From: Halobacteriales archaeon QS_4_70_19
Lineage (GTDB): Archaea; Halobacteriota; Halobacteria; Halobacteriales; Haloarculaceae
Length of the DNA: 64,000 nt
Reading direction: 5' to 3'
Assembly (NCBI GenBank): GCA_003020985.1
Contig: PXRM01000014.1
Location: 62,001-126,000, forward strand
Part shown: positions 51,104-59,815 of the stretch, piece by piece
Numbering within the stretch: the stretch's first letter is position 1
Layout of the letters: the number at the start of each line of letters is the position of its first letter
The notes under the pieces: model-generated
Told to the model about the DNA's origin: nothing
Databases searched by the model: none
The model's input: the letters and a program-made list of their open reading frames with translations, nothing else
Translations under genes and position numbers: made by a program

Positions 51104-52296
51104 CGGAACCCACCTCCGTCGAGCCACTCGCCGAGACGCGACGGGAGCTCCCCGGAGGCGGACGGGTCGGCCGAGTCCCGTCCGGCACTCCCGTCGGCGG
51201 TCGCTCCCTCGTCGGCCCTGCCAGCGGTCGCATCGCGGCCGCCCGCACTGCCGGCGTCCGCGTCGCTCCCCGCAGGACGACCGACGTCCCCGCCCGGTGG
51301 GCCGTCGGCGCGTCGGCGCCCGTACCCGGTGGCCTCGAACGCCTCGTCCAGTTCGTAGCCCAGCAGGGCGTCGTGCCCCTCGGTGACGCCGGGGTAGCCG
51401 CTCTGGGCCCAGCCAAGCAGCGTGTCGTACTCCTCCGGGGCGCTGGTGTACTTCGCCGGGTCGAACTCGCGCTCGCTGGGCGCGTCATCGATGAAGTCGT
51501 CGTAGGCGTTCATGTCGCTGTAGAAGACGATGGGCGGGAACACGACCGCCAGGGCGACGATGAAGCTCCCCGTGCGGCTGTACTCGCCGTCGTCGACCTC
51601 GCCGAACTGGCTCGCCCGGTTCTCCACATCGTACAGTGCCCGGAAGCGGTCCTCGCGGGAGAGGGAGGCGAACGGGCCACCGGCGGGGCCGAACCGGCCG
51701 GGCTGGGGCTGGTCCTCGTTGCCGCCTCGGGCGAGTAGTTCGCTCGCCGCCGTGTCCAGGATGGCCGCCAGCGCCTGCGAGAGCGGCGCCGTCTGCCCCG
51801 TGTTGGCCACCTTCGGGACCGGGACCTCGGGCGACATGAAGTCGTTGAGGATGTCGATGCACATCTCGGTCATCCCGGTGTCGAGCCCGCCCAGTTGGTG
51901 GACTTCGTCGAGCTCCTCGCCGACCTTGTCCGTCGTGACCGGCTCCTCGGTCGTATTGGGCACGACGGCGTCGATGATGGCCTCGAACGTCGCCACCGTG
52001 TGCGGGTCCTTCCCGTCGGCCTCCTCCGGCAGGTCCTCCTCGTCGACCTGCGAGAGGAGCGTCTCCACCTGCTGGAGGACCGGCCCCGGCGTCACGGTCC
52101 CCACGCCGACGCCCATGCCGGCCATCCCGCCGAGAAAGCCACGCCGGCTCTGGCGCGAGGGGTGGGCATGGCGTTCCCCGCCCCGCCCCCTGTCGGCGTC
52201 GGCCGCCGCGGGCGGTGGGTCGCGCTGGTCGTCGATGGTTCCCGCTCGTTCGTTCCCGTCGGTGTCTCCTCGGTCGGTCGCTGGTCGCCCTGTCAT
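51100..52296 (-). CDS. Gluconate 2-dehydrogenase subunit 3-like protein with Tat signal
   Basis: 398 aa. An N-terminal low-complexity region of 55 residues precedes the Tat motif SRRGFLGGMAGMGVG at about residues 50-65. The subunit-3 domain spans about 90-330: TVATFEAIIDAVVPNTTEE, MNAYDDFIDDAP and LLGWAQSGYPG. The C-terminal 80 residues are disordered and Ala/Gly/Asp-rich. In bacterial dehydrogenases the small subunit carries the Tat signal for the catalytic GMC subunit, and the ATGA overlap with that gene agrees. The long N-terminal extension before the Tat motif is unusual and may reflect a start further in; no later ATG before the motif is seen. Confidence 0.85.
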   Translation of the reverse strand: MTGRPATDRGDTDGNERAGTIDDQRDPPPAAADADRGRGGERHAHPSRQSRRGFLGGMAGMGVGVGTVTPGPVLQQVETLLSQVDEEDLPEEADGKDPHTVATFEAIIDAVVPNTTEEPVTTDKVGEELDEVHQLGGLDTGMTEMCIDILNDFMSPEVPVPKVANTGQTAPLSQALAAILDTAASELLARGGNEDQPQPGRFGPAGGPFASLSREDRFRALYDVENRASQFGEVDDGEYSRTGSFIVALAVVFPPIVFYSDMNAYDDFIDDAPSEREFDPAKYTSAPEEYDTLLGWAQSGYPGVTEGHDALLGYELDEAFEATGYGRRRADGPPGGDVGRPAGSDADAGSAGGRDATAGRADEGATADGSAGRDSADPSASGELPSRLGEWLDGGGFR

Positions 52297-52526
52297 TGTT
52301 GCTCCGGCCCGTCGGCCGCCCACCACTGTCCGGTCGCCTCGACGCCCTCGCGTCTCCCGGTACACCCCCAGGACGGCCGACGAGTCGCTCTGCAGGTGTT
52401 ACGGACGACCGGGGCTAACGACTGTCGCCGTCTATGTAGGGACGTATATACGATACCCGACGAACCCGACGGACGGAGCCCGGCAGCCGGCCCGCCGCCG
52501 GCCGAACGGGGCGTCGTCGTCCCGCA

Positions 52527-52536
52527 AGTCTTATGC
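52527..52536 (+). promoter_or_regulatory. Probable TATA box of the trpCBA operon
   Basis: GTCTTATGCA at about 52527-52536 lies some 27-36 bp before the trpC ATG at 52563, consistent with near-leaderless transcription of the operon. Confidence 0.45.
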
Positions 52537-52562
52537 ACAGATGAGTCCGTCAGTGTACAGTA

Positions 52563-53348
52563 ATGGATACTACAGAGGAGCTGGCGCCGGCCGTCCGCTC
52601 CATCCTCGAGGCGGCCCGCGAGCGTGGCGGGAGCGACGGGCGGGTGACCGTCGACCCCCGATCGCTTCCGGACGCGTTCGCGGCCGCCGAGACGGACGGG
52701 CGGGTACCGCTGGTCGCGGAGGTGAAGCCGACCTCGCCGACGACCGAGGGCGAGCGCCGGGACGACCCCGTCGCGCTGGCCGAGGAGATGGTCGCCGGCG
52801 GGGCGGCGGCGCTGTCGGTGCTGACCGAACCGGAGCACTTCGGCGGCTCGACCGAGGCGCTCGAACGGGTCCGCGACGCCGTCGACGTGCCGGTGCTGCG
52901 GAAGGACTTCCTGCTCCGCGAGGCCCAGCTCGATGCGGTCGCGGCGGACGTGGTCCTGCTCATCGCGCGCTTCCTCGGTGACGACCTCGAACCGATGCTC
53001 CGCGCGGCCCGGGAGCGGGGGTTCCAGGTGCTCGTCGAGGTCCACGACATCGACGAGCTGGAGCGGGCGCTCGCCGCCGGGGCGGACATCGTGGGCGTGA
53101 ACAACCGCGACCTCGCGGCGCTGGAGGTCGACCTGGAGACGTTCGAGCGCGTGGCGGGGTCGCTGTCGGCGAGCGAGCGTGAGAGCGTCACCCTGATTGC
53201 GGAAAGTGGCGTCGGTACCGTCGAGGACGCCGCGCGGATGCGACGGGCCGGGGCCGACGGACTGCTCGTCGGGTCGGCCATCATGGACGGGTCGGTCCGC
53301 GCGAACACGGAGCGGCTGACGACACCCGCCGAGGACCACACACAATGA
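52563..53348 (+). CDS. trpC: Indole-3-glycerol phosphate synthase
   Basis: 261 aa. A TIM-barrel enzyme that closes the indole ring in tryptophan synthesis. Motifs: [13 protein letters not shown] (catalytic Lys), [22 protein letters not shown] (catalytic Lys and Asp), [33 protein letters not shown] and [10 protein letters not shown]. It is complete. The stop overlaps the trpB start by 4 bp (ATGA). This is the first gene of the trpC-trpB-trpA block; trpD, trpE, trpF and trpG are not in the window. Confidence 0.96.
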   Translation: MDTTEELAPAVRSILEAARERGGSDGRVTVDPRSLPDAFAAAETDGRVPLVAEVKPTSPTTEGERRDDPVALAEEMVAGGAAALSVLTEPEHFGGSTEALERVRDAVDVPVLRKDFLLREAQLDAVAADVVLLIARFLGDDLEPMLRAARERGFQVLVEVHDIDELERALAAGADIVGVNNRDLAALEVDLETFERVAGSLSASERESVTLIAESGVGTVEDAARMRRAGADGLLVGSAIMDGSVRANTERLTTPAEDHTQ

Positions 53349-54637
53349 GCGAACATCAGCAACGACGCGGAGACGGGAAGTTCGGACGCTACGGCGGCCA
53401 GTACGTCCCGGAGGCGCTGATGCCGGCCATCGAGGAGCTGACCGACGCCTACGAGCGCTACGTCCTCGAGAACGGGGACGGCTTCATGGACGAGTTCCGC
53501 CGGCGGCTGCGGGACTTCGGCGGCCGGCCGACGCCGCTGGGCCGGGCCGACCAGTTGAGCGAGCGCTACGGTATCGAGGTGTACCTCAAGCGCGAGGACC
53601 TGCTCCACGGCGGGGCCCACAAGCTCAACAACGCGCTGGGGCAGTGCCTGCTGGCGAAGTACATGGGCAAGGAGCGCATCGTCGCCGAGACCGGCGCCGG
53701 GCAGCACGGCACCGCGACGGCGATGGCCGCGGCTCACCTGGACATGCCCTGCGAGATCTACATGGGTCGGCGCGACATCAACCGCCAGCGACCCAACGTC
53801 TTCCGCATGCGCATCAACGGGGCGGAGGTCAACCCCGTGGACGTCGGTCGCGGGACGCTGAAGGAGGCCATCAACGAGACGATGCGCGACTGGGCCACGA
53901 CCGTCGAGACCACCCACTACGTCATCGGCTCCATCGTCGGCCCGCACCCGTTCCCGTCGATGGTCCGGGACTTCCACCGGCCGATGAGCGCGGAGACGAA
54001 GCGCCAGTCCCGCGAGCAGTTCGGCCGGCTCCCGGACGCGGTCGTCGCCTGCGCCGGCGGCGGGTCGAACACGATGGGCATCTTCTCCGAGTTCACCGAT
54101 TCACGCGACGGAGATGACGAGGACGTGACCGACGTGGACCTCTACGCCGTCGAGGCCGGCGGCTCGACGCTCGACGTGGACGAGGAGCGCGGCGTCGCGC
54201 CGAACTCGGCGTCGCTCTCGACCGGCAGCGAGGGCGTCCTCCACGGCGCCCGGACGAAGGTGCTCCAGGACACGGACGGGCAGATCATGGAGTCTCACTC
54301 CGTCTCGTCCGGACTGGACTACGCCGGTGTGGGCCCGGAGCTCGCCCATCTCGTGGACGAGGGGCGGGTCGATGCGGTGAACGTCGACGACGATGCCGCG
54401 CTGGAGGCGTTCCACCGGCTCTCACAGGCCGAGGGCATCATCCCCGCGCTGGAGACTGCCCACGCGCTGGCCTTCCTCGAGGAGCACGAGAACCCCGCCG
54501 AACTCGGCGAGTACGTCGTCGTCAACGTCTCCGGCCGCGGCGACAAGGACCTCGAGGCGGCCATGGAGGAGACGGCCGGCCGGAACCTGGCGAACGCCCC
54601 CGAGATGGACGTCTTCGAGGGGGAGGGCCTGCAATGA
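53345..54637 (+). CDS. trpB: Tryptophan synthase beta chain
   Basis: 430 aa. It makes L-tryptophan from indole and serine. The N-terminus [20 protein letters not shown], the PLP lysine in [10 protein letters not shown] (K93), [14 protein letters not shown], the PLP-phosphate loop [15 protein letters not shown] (about residue 236) and [19 protein letters not shown] are intact. About 10 residues of acidic insertion ([13 protein letters not shown]) follow the phosphate loop. ATGA overlaps link it to trpC and trpA. Confidence 0.97.
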   Translation: MSEHQQRRGDGKFGRYGGQYVPEALMPAIEELTDAYERYVLENGDGFMDEFRRRLRDFGGRPTPLGRADQLSERYGIEVYLKREDLLHGGAHKLNNALGQCLLAKYMGKERIVAETGAGQHGTATAMAAAHLDMPCEIYMGRRDINRQRPNVFRMRINGAEVNPVDVGRGTLKEAINETMRDWATTVETTHYVIGSIVGPHPFPSMVRDFHRPMSAETKRQSREQFGRLPDAVVACAGGGSNTMGIFSEFTDSRDGDDEDVTDVDLYAVEAGGSTLDVDEERGVAPNSASLSTGSEGVLHGARTKVLQDTDGQIMESHSVSSGLDYAGVGPELAHLVDEGRVDAVNVDDDAALEAFHRLSQAEGIIPALETAHALAFLEEHENPAELGEYVVVNVSGRGDKDLEAAMEETAGRNLANAPEMDVFEGEGLQ

Positions 54638-55479
54638 ACGGCGACCCGACACCCAGTACCCTCCTGCCGGACGGCGGCGAGAGCCGCATCCCGGACGCGT
54701 TCGACGGCGAGCCCGCGTTCGTCCCCTACCTCGCAGCGGGCGACCCCTCCTACGCCGGCGCGGACTGCATCGAACTCGGGCTGCCGTTCTCCGAACCGAT
54801 CGCGGAGGGGCCGACCATCCAGCAGGCCGTCGTCCGGGCGATGGAGGGGGGCATGACCGTCGAGCGCTACTTCGAGTTCGTCTCGGAACTGGACGTGGAC
54901 GTCCCGCTGGTCTGTATGACCTACTACAACCTCATCTACCGCTACGGCGACGCGGCGGGCCCCGAGCCGTTCGTCGAGCGCGCGGCCCGGGAGGGCATCG
55001 ACGGCTTCGTCGTGCCCGACCTGCCGGTCGAGGAGGCCGGTCCCCTCCGTGCGGCCTGCGACGAGCACGGGCGCGACCTCGTGTCCATCGTCGCGCCGAC
55101 GACCGCCGACGAGCGGCTCCGGCGGCTGGTCGACCGCTCCTCCGGCTACCTCTACATCCAGGCACGGCTCGGCGTGACCGGTGCTCGCACGAGCGTCTCC
55201 GGCCGCACGGCCGAGTCGCTCGCGCGGGTCGCCGAGACCGGGACGGACCTCCCCCGCGCGGTCGGCTTCGGCATCTCCTCGTTCGAGCAGGCTCGGGACG
55301 TCATCGCCGCGGGCGCCGACGGCGTCATCGTCGGGAGCGCCCTCGTCGATGTCGTCGCCGAGGGCCACGAGGAGGACCGACCGGTCGAGGAAACCGCGGC
55401 TCGGCTTGAGGACCTCGGCCGGGAGCTAACGGAGGGTGCGCTGGCGGGTGCCGAGACGGGGGCATCACAGGCGGACTGA
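54634..55479 (+). CDS. trpA: Tryptophan synthase alpha chain with a short in-frame internal deletion
   Basis: 281 aa; starts with ATGA overlap. TrpA releases indole from indole-glycerol phosphate. The sequence [10 protein letters not shown] is followed directly by [15 protein letters not shown] at residue 40/41, whereas other TrpA proteins have about 13 more residues forming the first helix between GDP and GADxxELG. The catalytic Glu in IELG, the [11 protein letters not shown] loop, the [11 protein letters not shown] block, [21 protein letters not shown] and the phosphate-binding GFGISS and [12 protein letters not shown] blocks are otherwise present. Missing helix 1 probably destabilises the barrel, so the enzyme may be impaired. 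The reading frame is otherwise open. Confidence 0.9.
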   Translation: MNGDPTPSTLLPDGGESRIPDAFDGEPAFVPYLAAGDPSYAGADCIELGLPFSEPIAEGPTIQQAVVRAMEGGMTVERYFEFVSELDVDVPLVCMTYYNLIYRYGDAAGPEPFVERAAREGIDGFVVPDLPVEEAGPLRAACDEHGRDLVSIVAPTTADERLRRLVDRSSGYLYIQARLGVTGARTSVSGRTAESLARVAETGTDLPRAVGFGISSFEQARDVIAAGADGVIVGSALVDVVAEGHEEDRPVEETAARLEDLGRELTEGALAGAETGASQAD

Positions 55480-55735
55480 GGGGCGGAGACGTACACACCT
55501 GATTTCAGACCGGCATCGCGCCGTGAGACAGGCCACGGGGCGGGACTGGAAGGGGCCGGTTGGCCGGCGGCTTCGCCGCCAGCTAATAGATTGTCGGCTG
55601 CGCCGACAATCCGCTCGACCTTGCCCGGACGACGTAAGCACCACAGGGAGCGAGCAACGCGAGCGACCGAGGAGCGCAACGAGGCCCGACAGGTCGAGCG
55701 GCCGGGGGCTTTCTACAGGCGGAGCAGGCCGAGTG

Positions 55736-55756
55736 CCTCGGGGCTTGCCCCCGAGG
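55736..55756. repeat. IS-end-like hairpin, copy 1
   Basis: CCTCGGGGCTTGC with its complementary arm CCCCGAGG forms an 8-bp stem; it is identical to the copy at 56063-56083 but followed by GTGAAGG instead of TACTTCAC. Confidence 0.55.
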
Positions 55757-56062
55757 GTGAAGGCTGTCGAAAGAGTAACCAAACCACGAGTCGCACAGTC
55801 TGTACAGTCAGAGACCCACAAAGACGGATTGAAGACCGTAATCCAACGCTGACTGAGGCGACTTGGAAATGCGACTCCTCTCAAAATCCTGCTACGGCAG
55901 GTGCGACGGGAGTTGTCGGGCGGGGTGGAGCCGCCGACCCTCACGGACGCATCGAGTGTTCGGGTGTGAATTCCAGCCGACCCATTTCGGGAAGGTCGAG
56001 GGGAAGTAAATTCGCCTGCGACGGCACGGCCCGGTTTGGGACGTGCGGTCAGGACGGCGAAG

Positions 56063-56083
56063 CCTCGGGGCTTGCCCCCGAGG
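56063..56083. repeat. IS-end-like hairpin, copy 2
   Basis: Second identical 8-bp stem-loop, preceded by GGCGAAG and followed by TACTTCAC, the more canonical-looking terminus of the two. Confidence 0.55.
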
Positions 56084-56218
56084 TACTTCACAGGACGCCG
56101 CTGTCGATGATACCAGTCCAGCCGTGTGATTCGCGTTCGGCGACAATGACCCAGTTATCGTGCAACGTCGGCCCCGACCGGAACGCCCTTGTTCGTACCT
56201 GCCACACCTACGGACAAC

Positions 56219-57013
56219 ATGGATGCAGGGAAGGCGGCCCGTCTGAACCGCATCGGGACGGACGGGCGGTACGTGGTGGTGCCGATGGACCACGGCATCA
56301 CACTGGGCGCAGTGACCGGGCTGAAGGACATCGAGAGCACCATCGCCGCCATCACGCGCGGCGGTGCGGACTCGGTGCTCACCCAGAAGGGGATCGCACC
56401 GCGGGTCCACCCCAACAGGAACGACGCGGGCTACATCGTCCACCTGAACGGCTCGACCGCCGTAGGGCCCGACACGAACGACAAGCGGACGACCGGCTCC
56501 GTGGTCGACGCCATCCGGGCGGGCGCCGACGCCGTCTCCTTCCACGTCAACGTCGGCTCGGACCACGAACCCGGCCAGATCGAGGAGCTCGCCGGGCTCA
56601 CGACCGAGGCCGCCGACTACGGCCTGCCGGTGCTGGCGATGACCTACGCACGGGGCCCGGGCGTCGACGAGCACGACCCGGAGGCGCTGGGCCACGCCGT
56701 CCGGCTGGGCGAGGAACTCGGCGCGGACGTCGTGAAGACGGCGTACTCGGGCGATGCGGAGTCGTACGAGCACGTCTGCGAGTCCACCCGACTGCCGGTC
56801 GTCATCGCCGGCGGCGAACCCGACACCGACCGCGAGACGCTGGCCGACGTCCGTGGCGCGATGGACGGTGGCGCCGCCGGCGTCTCGATGGGGCGCACCA
56901 TCTTCCAGCACGACGACCCCGAGGCGATGACCCGCGCCGTCCACCTGGTCGTCCACGAGAGCGCCGACCCCGACGAGGCGCTGCGGGAGTCCGGACTGGC
57001 CGTCGAGGCCTGA
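56219..57013 (+). CDS. 2-amino-3,7-dideoxy-D-threo-hept-6-ulosonate (ADTH) synthase / class I aldolase family
   Basis: 264 aa. In archaea lacking DAHP synthase, ADTH synthase condenses 6-deoxy-5-ketofructose-1-phosphate with aspartate semialdehyde, the first step to 3-dehydroquinate. The DeoC/FbaB-type barrel shows RLNRIGTDGRYVVVPMDHGIT at the start, DSVLTQKGIA, VSFHVNVGSD, LAMTYARGPG, VVKTAYSGD with the Schiff-base Lys (K173), VIAGGEP and GVSMGRTIFQ. Location after trpCBA fits aromatic amino-acid synthesis, though mobile-element debris now separates them. A fructose-bisphosphate aldolase role is a less likely alternative. Confidence 0.88.
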   Translation: MDAGKAARLNRIGTDGRYVVVPMDHGITLGAVTGLKDIESTIAAITRGGADSVLTQKGIAPRVHPNRNDAGYIVHLNGSTAVGPDTNDKRTTGSVVDAIRAGADAVSFHVNVGSDHEPGQIEELAGLTTEAADYGLPVLAMTYARGPGVDEHDPEALGHAVRLGEELGADVVKTAYSGDAESYEHVCESTRLPVVIAGGEPDTDRETLADVRGAMDGGAAGVSMGRTIFQHDDPEAMTRAVHLVVHESADPDEALRESGLAVEA

Positions 57014-57150
57014 TTTCCGGATAATCTGCCCGATTCTCGGCTTCCGTTCTAAGTACGTCAGATACCCCCGCTGTTTCCGAACAACCGTGCCGATATCGTC
57101 CGCCGGTCCACGGTCCACCCCTTCATTACGGGGCCGGCCCAACGGCCGCC

Positions 57151-59002
57151 ATGAGCGAGCGGAAGGAGTTCAGGGACCTCGCGCCGCCCGGGGAGGCCCA
57201 CGCGGCCATCGCCTCCCTCGACCTCACGCCCGGCCCGGAGCACGTACCGCTCCGGGAGGCGCGGGGGCGCGTCCTGCACGAGCGTATCGACGCCGCCATC
57301 GACGTGCCCGGCTTCGACCGGGCCGCCGTCGACGGCTACGCCGTCCACGCCGCGGACACGTTCGGCGCGGACGAGGCCGACCCCGCGTGCCTCGAGCTGG
57401 CGGGCGAGGTCCACAACCGACATGGAAGACGGGGAGGTCCTCGTCCGCACCTCGGTCGCACCCGGTGACCGCGTGATGTTCGCGGGTGCGGACGTGGCTG
57501 CCGGCGAGCGCGCGCTCGGACCGGGGACGGAGCTCGGCCCGCGGGAGATCGGGCTGCTCGCCGCCCTCGGCGTGGACGAGATCCCCGTCCGGGGGCGGCC
57601 GACGGTCGGCATCGTCTCCACCGGCGAGGAGCTCGTCCGGCCGGGGGCGGACCTGGACAGCGATGCCGGGCAGATCTACGACGTGAACTCCTACACGACC
57701 GCCACGGCCGTCGAGGCGGCCGGCGGCGAGGCCCGGCTCTACCCGCACGCGGGCGACGACTACGACGCGATGGAGGAGGCGCTGCGCGAGGCCGCCACGG
57801 AGTGTGACCTCGTGCTCTCCTCGGGGTCGACGTCGGCCTCGGCCGTCGACGTCATCTACCGGGTCATCGAGGAGCGCGGGGAGCTGCTGCTCCACGGCGT
57901 CGCGGTGAAGCCGGGGAAGCCGATGCTCGTCGGGCGCCTGGGCGGAAGTGCCTACGTCGGCCTGCCGGGGTACCCCGTCTCGGCGCTGACCATCTTCCGG
58001 ACGTTCGTCGCGCCCGCCATCCGCGAGGCGGCGGGCCTGCCGGCAGCGGAGACCGCCACGGTCGAGGGGCGGATGGCCGTCCCCGAGCGCTACAGCGAGG
58101 GCCGACTGCGCTACATGCCCGCGGGGCTCGTGACCGACGGTGACGGCCGGACGCTGGTCTACCCCGTGGACAGGGGCAGCGGCGCGACCACGTCACTGGT
58201 CGAGGCCGACGGCGTCGTGGCCGTCGACCGCGACGTGGAGTACCTCGACGAGGGCGAGCAGGTGTCGGTCCAGCTGTTCTCGCCGGACGTGCGTCCCCCG
58301 ACGCTGTTCGGCGTCGGCGAGGACGACCCCCTGCTGTCGGACCTGCTGGACCGAGTGGCCCGCGGACGCGGGCCGCAGTCGGCGAGCGGGGAGCGAGGCG
58401 ACCCGCGAGCGGCTGTCTCGAGCGTCCAGCGGCCCCGCTACCTCGGCGTCGGCTCGCGCGAGGGGCTCCGGCGACTGCGCGACGGCGTCCCCGACGTGGC
58501 CGTCACGAGTGCCCCGGGGGAGGTCGATGTCGAGGCCGAGGCACTCGGCGCGTGGACTCGGGAGTGGGGGCTGGTCGTCCCGGCGGGCAACCCGGAGGCC
58601 ATCGAGGGGCTGGGCGACCTCGTCGACCGCGATCTCCGGTTCGTCAACCGGACCTCGGCGTCGGGGCTTCGCACCTCGCTCGGGAACGCCGTCGCTGCGC
58701 TGGCCGGGGAGCGCGACGTCGACCGCCACGATCTCGTGGACGCCATCGACGGGTTCGACGCCGGGGCGCGGGCCCACGAGAGCCCCGCGCGGCGCGTCCT
58801 CGCGGGGAAGGCCGACGCGGGGCTCGGCCTCCGGGTGACGGCCGACCGCCTGGACGGAGGTTTCGTCCCGGTCGGGACCGAGACGGTCCGCGTCCTCGCG
58901 AACCCCGACCGCGTGGAGAAGCCCGGCGTGGCGGCGCTCCGCGAGGCGATCACGGACGCCGACGCGGACATCGCGGCACTGGGGGGCTACGGGCGGCCCT
59001 GA
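57151..59002 (+). pseudogene. moeA2: MoeA2-type gene (MoeA plus PBP-like domain) with internal deletion and frameshift
   Basis: From the ATG at 57151 the frame reads a normal MoeA N-terminus: APPGEAHAAIASLDLTPGPE, PGFDRAAVDGYAVHAADTF, ELAGEVH. At about 57415 the frame is lost. The next frame (from about 57420) reads MEDGEVLVRTSVAPGDRVMF, REIGLLAALGVDEIPVRGRP, STGEELVRPG, LVLSSGSTSASAVDV, LHGVAVKPGKPMLVGRL and a C-terminal PBP-like/LysR-substrate-binding-type domain ending GGYGRP. Roughly 35 residues of the domain with GAVxPxGADAVVMVE are missing, so it is a deletion rather than a 1-nt error. The intact moeA1 at 19696 may cover the function. Confidence 0.85.
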
Positions 59003-59011
59003 GGAGACGCC

Positions 59012-59764
59012 TCACTCGTCCTCTCCGTCCCGCAGCCGCTCCGGGTGTTCGAGCAGGCCGTTCCCGCGGCGGAGGATGCCCCGCAGCGTACGGGCTTCGC
59101 GGCCGGTCGGATGCGCGCGCCCCAGCACTCGCCGGAGGAGGCGCCGGGCCTTCGGTTGCTTCTCCTCGGGGTGGTTGACGCTGCGGAGGTAGCGGGCGAA
59201 CTCCTCGTGGAGCCCCTCCAGCTCCGCCTCGTCGGCGCGCTCGATGGGGCCGTCCGGGAGCTGCGTGTCGGCGACGGTCAGCTCGCGGAGTTCGTACAGC
59301 ACGACGGTCGCGGCCTGGCCCAGGTTGAGGACGGGGTAGTCGGCGCTGGCGGGGATGGCACACACCTCGTCCAGCCGGCCGAGTTCCTCGTTCGTGAGGC
59401 CGACCCGCTCGCGGCCGAAGACGATGCAGGTGTCGGCCGTCACGTCGCGCAGGGAGTCGGCGAGGTCGGCGGGCGTCCGGAACGGGTAGCGGACGTGCTT
59501 GCGGGCGTCCTCGTTCGTGACGGCGGTACAGCCGACCGTGTGGTAGTTCTCGACGAGGTGGTCGAGCGTGACCTCGCGGGCGGTCGGGAGGACGTCCTCG
59601 CGGGCGTGGCCGGCCATGCCGTAGGCCTCGCCCTCCGGGTCGAGCGGCGGCGGGTCGACCAGCAGGAGGTCCGAGCAGCCGAAGTTCTTCATCGCGCGGG
59701 CGATGGTCCCGACGTTGCCGGGGGTCTCGGCGTCCACGACGGCGACGCTGATGTCGGGAGGCAC
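59012..59764 (-). CDS. RNA methyltransferase, SpoU/TrmJ family
   Basis: 250 aa from a GTG at 59764. A trefoil-knot SAM methyltransferase similar to TrmJ, which methylates the 2'-O ribose at position 32 of tRNA. The three SPOUT motifs are present: VVDAETPGNVGTIARAMKNFG (motif 1, Asn/Arg), CIVFGRERVGLTNEELG (motif 2, Glu) and PVLNLGQAATVVLYEL (motif 3). A C-terminal extension of about 80 basic residues (QPKARRLLRRVLGRAHPTGREARTLRGILRR) should contact tRNA. It is the first of a pair of minus-strand genes. Confidence 0.9.
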   Translation of the reverse strand: MPPDISVAVVDAETPGNVGTIARAMKNFGCSDLLLVDPPPLDPEGEAYGMAGHAREDVLPTAREVTLDHLVENYHTVGCTAVTNEDARKHVRYPFRTPADLADSLRDVTADTCIVFGRERVGLTNEELGRLDEVCAIPASADYPVLNLGQAATVVLYELRELTVADTQLPDGPIERADEAELEGLHEEFARYLRSVNHPEEKQPKARRLLRRVLGRAHPTGREARTLRGILRRGNGLLEHPERLRDGEDE

Positions 59765-59815
59765 ACCGGGGATAGCCCGTGGAGGAGCAAAAACGCCGCG
59801 TCACGCCGCCACGCC

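Larger units (their letters stand above)
55480..56218. mobile_element. Decayed IS200/IS605-like element debris between trpA and ADTH synthase
   Basis: No intact gene in this 739-bp gap. A 21-nt hairpin end, CCTCGGGG-CTTGC-CCCCGAGG, occurs twice identically, at 55736-55756 and at 56063-56083. The second copy is followed by TACTTCAC, which I recall as the conserved end of a haloarchaeal IS1341-type group. Two further hairpins are GGCGGC-TTC-GCCGCC at 55566-55580 and a 9-bp stem at 55590-55610. Stretches such as GACTTGGAAATGCGACTCCT near 55860 resemble tnpB 3' sequence. This probably reflects two nested or successive insertions with only the 3' ends left; the assignment is from recall and needs a search. 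Confidence 0.45.

Noticed and set aside
55591..57024. Long plus-strand frame over the gap and the ADTH synthase gene
   Set aside because: The true gene is in another frame (56219-57013); the upstream part covers mobile-element debris.
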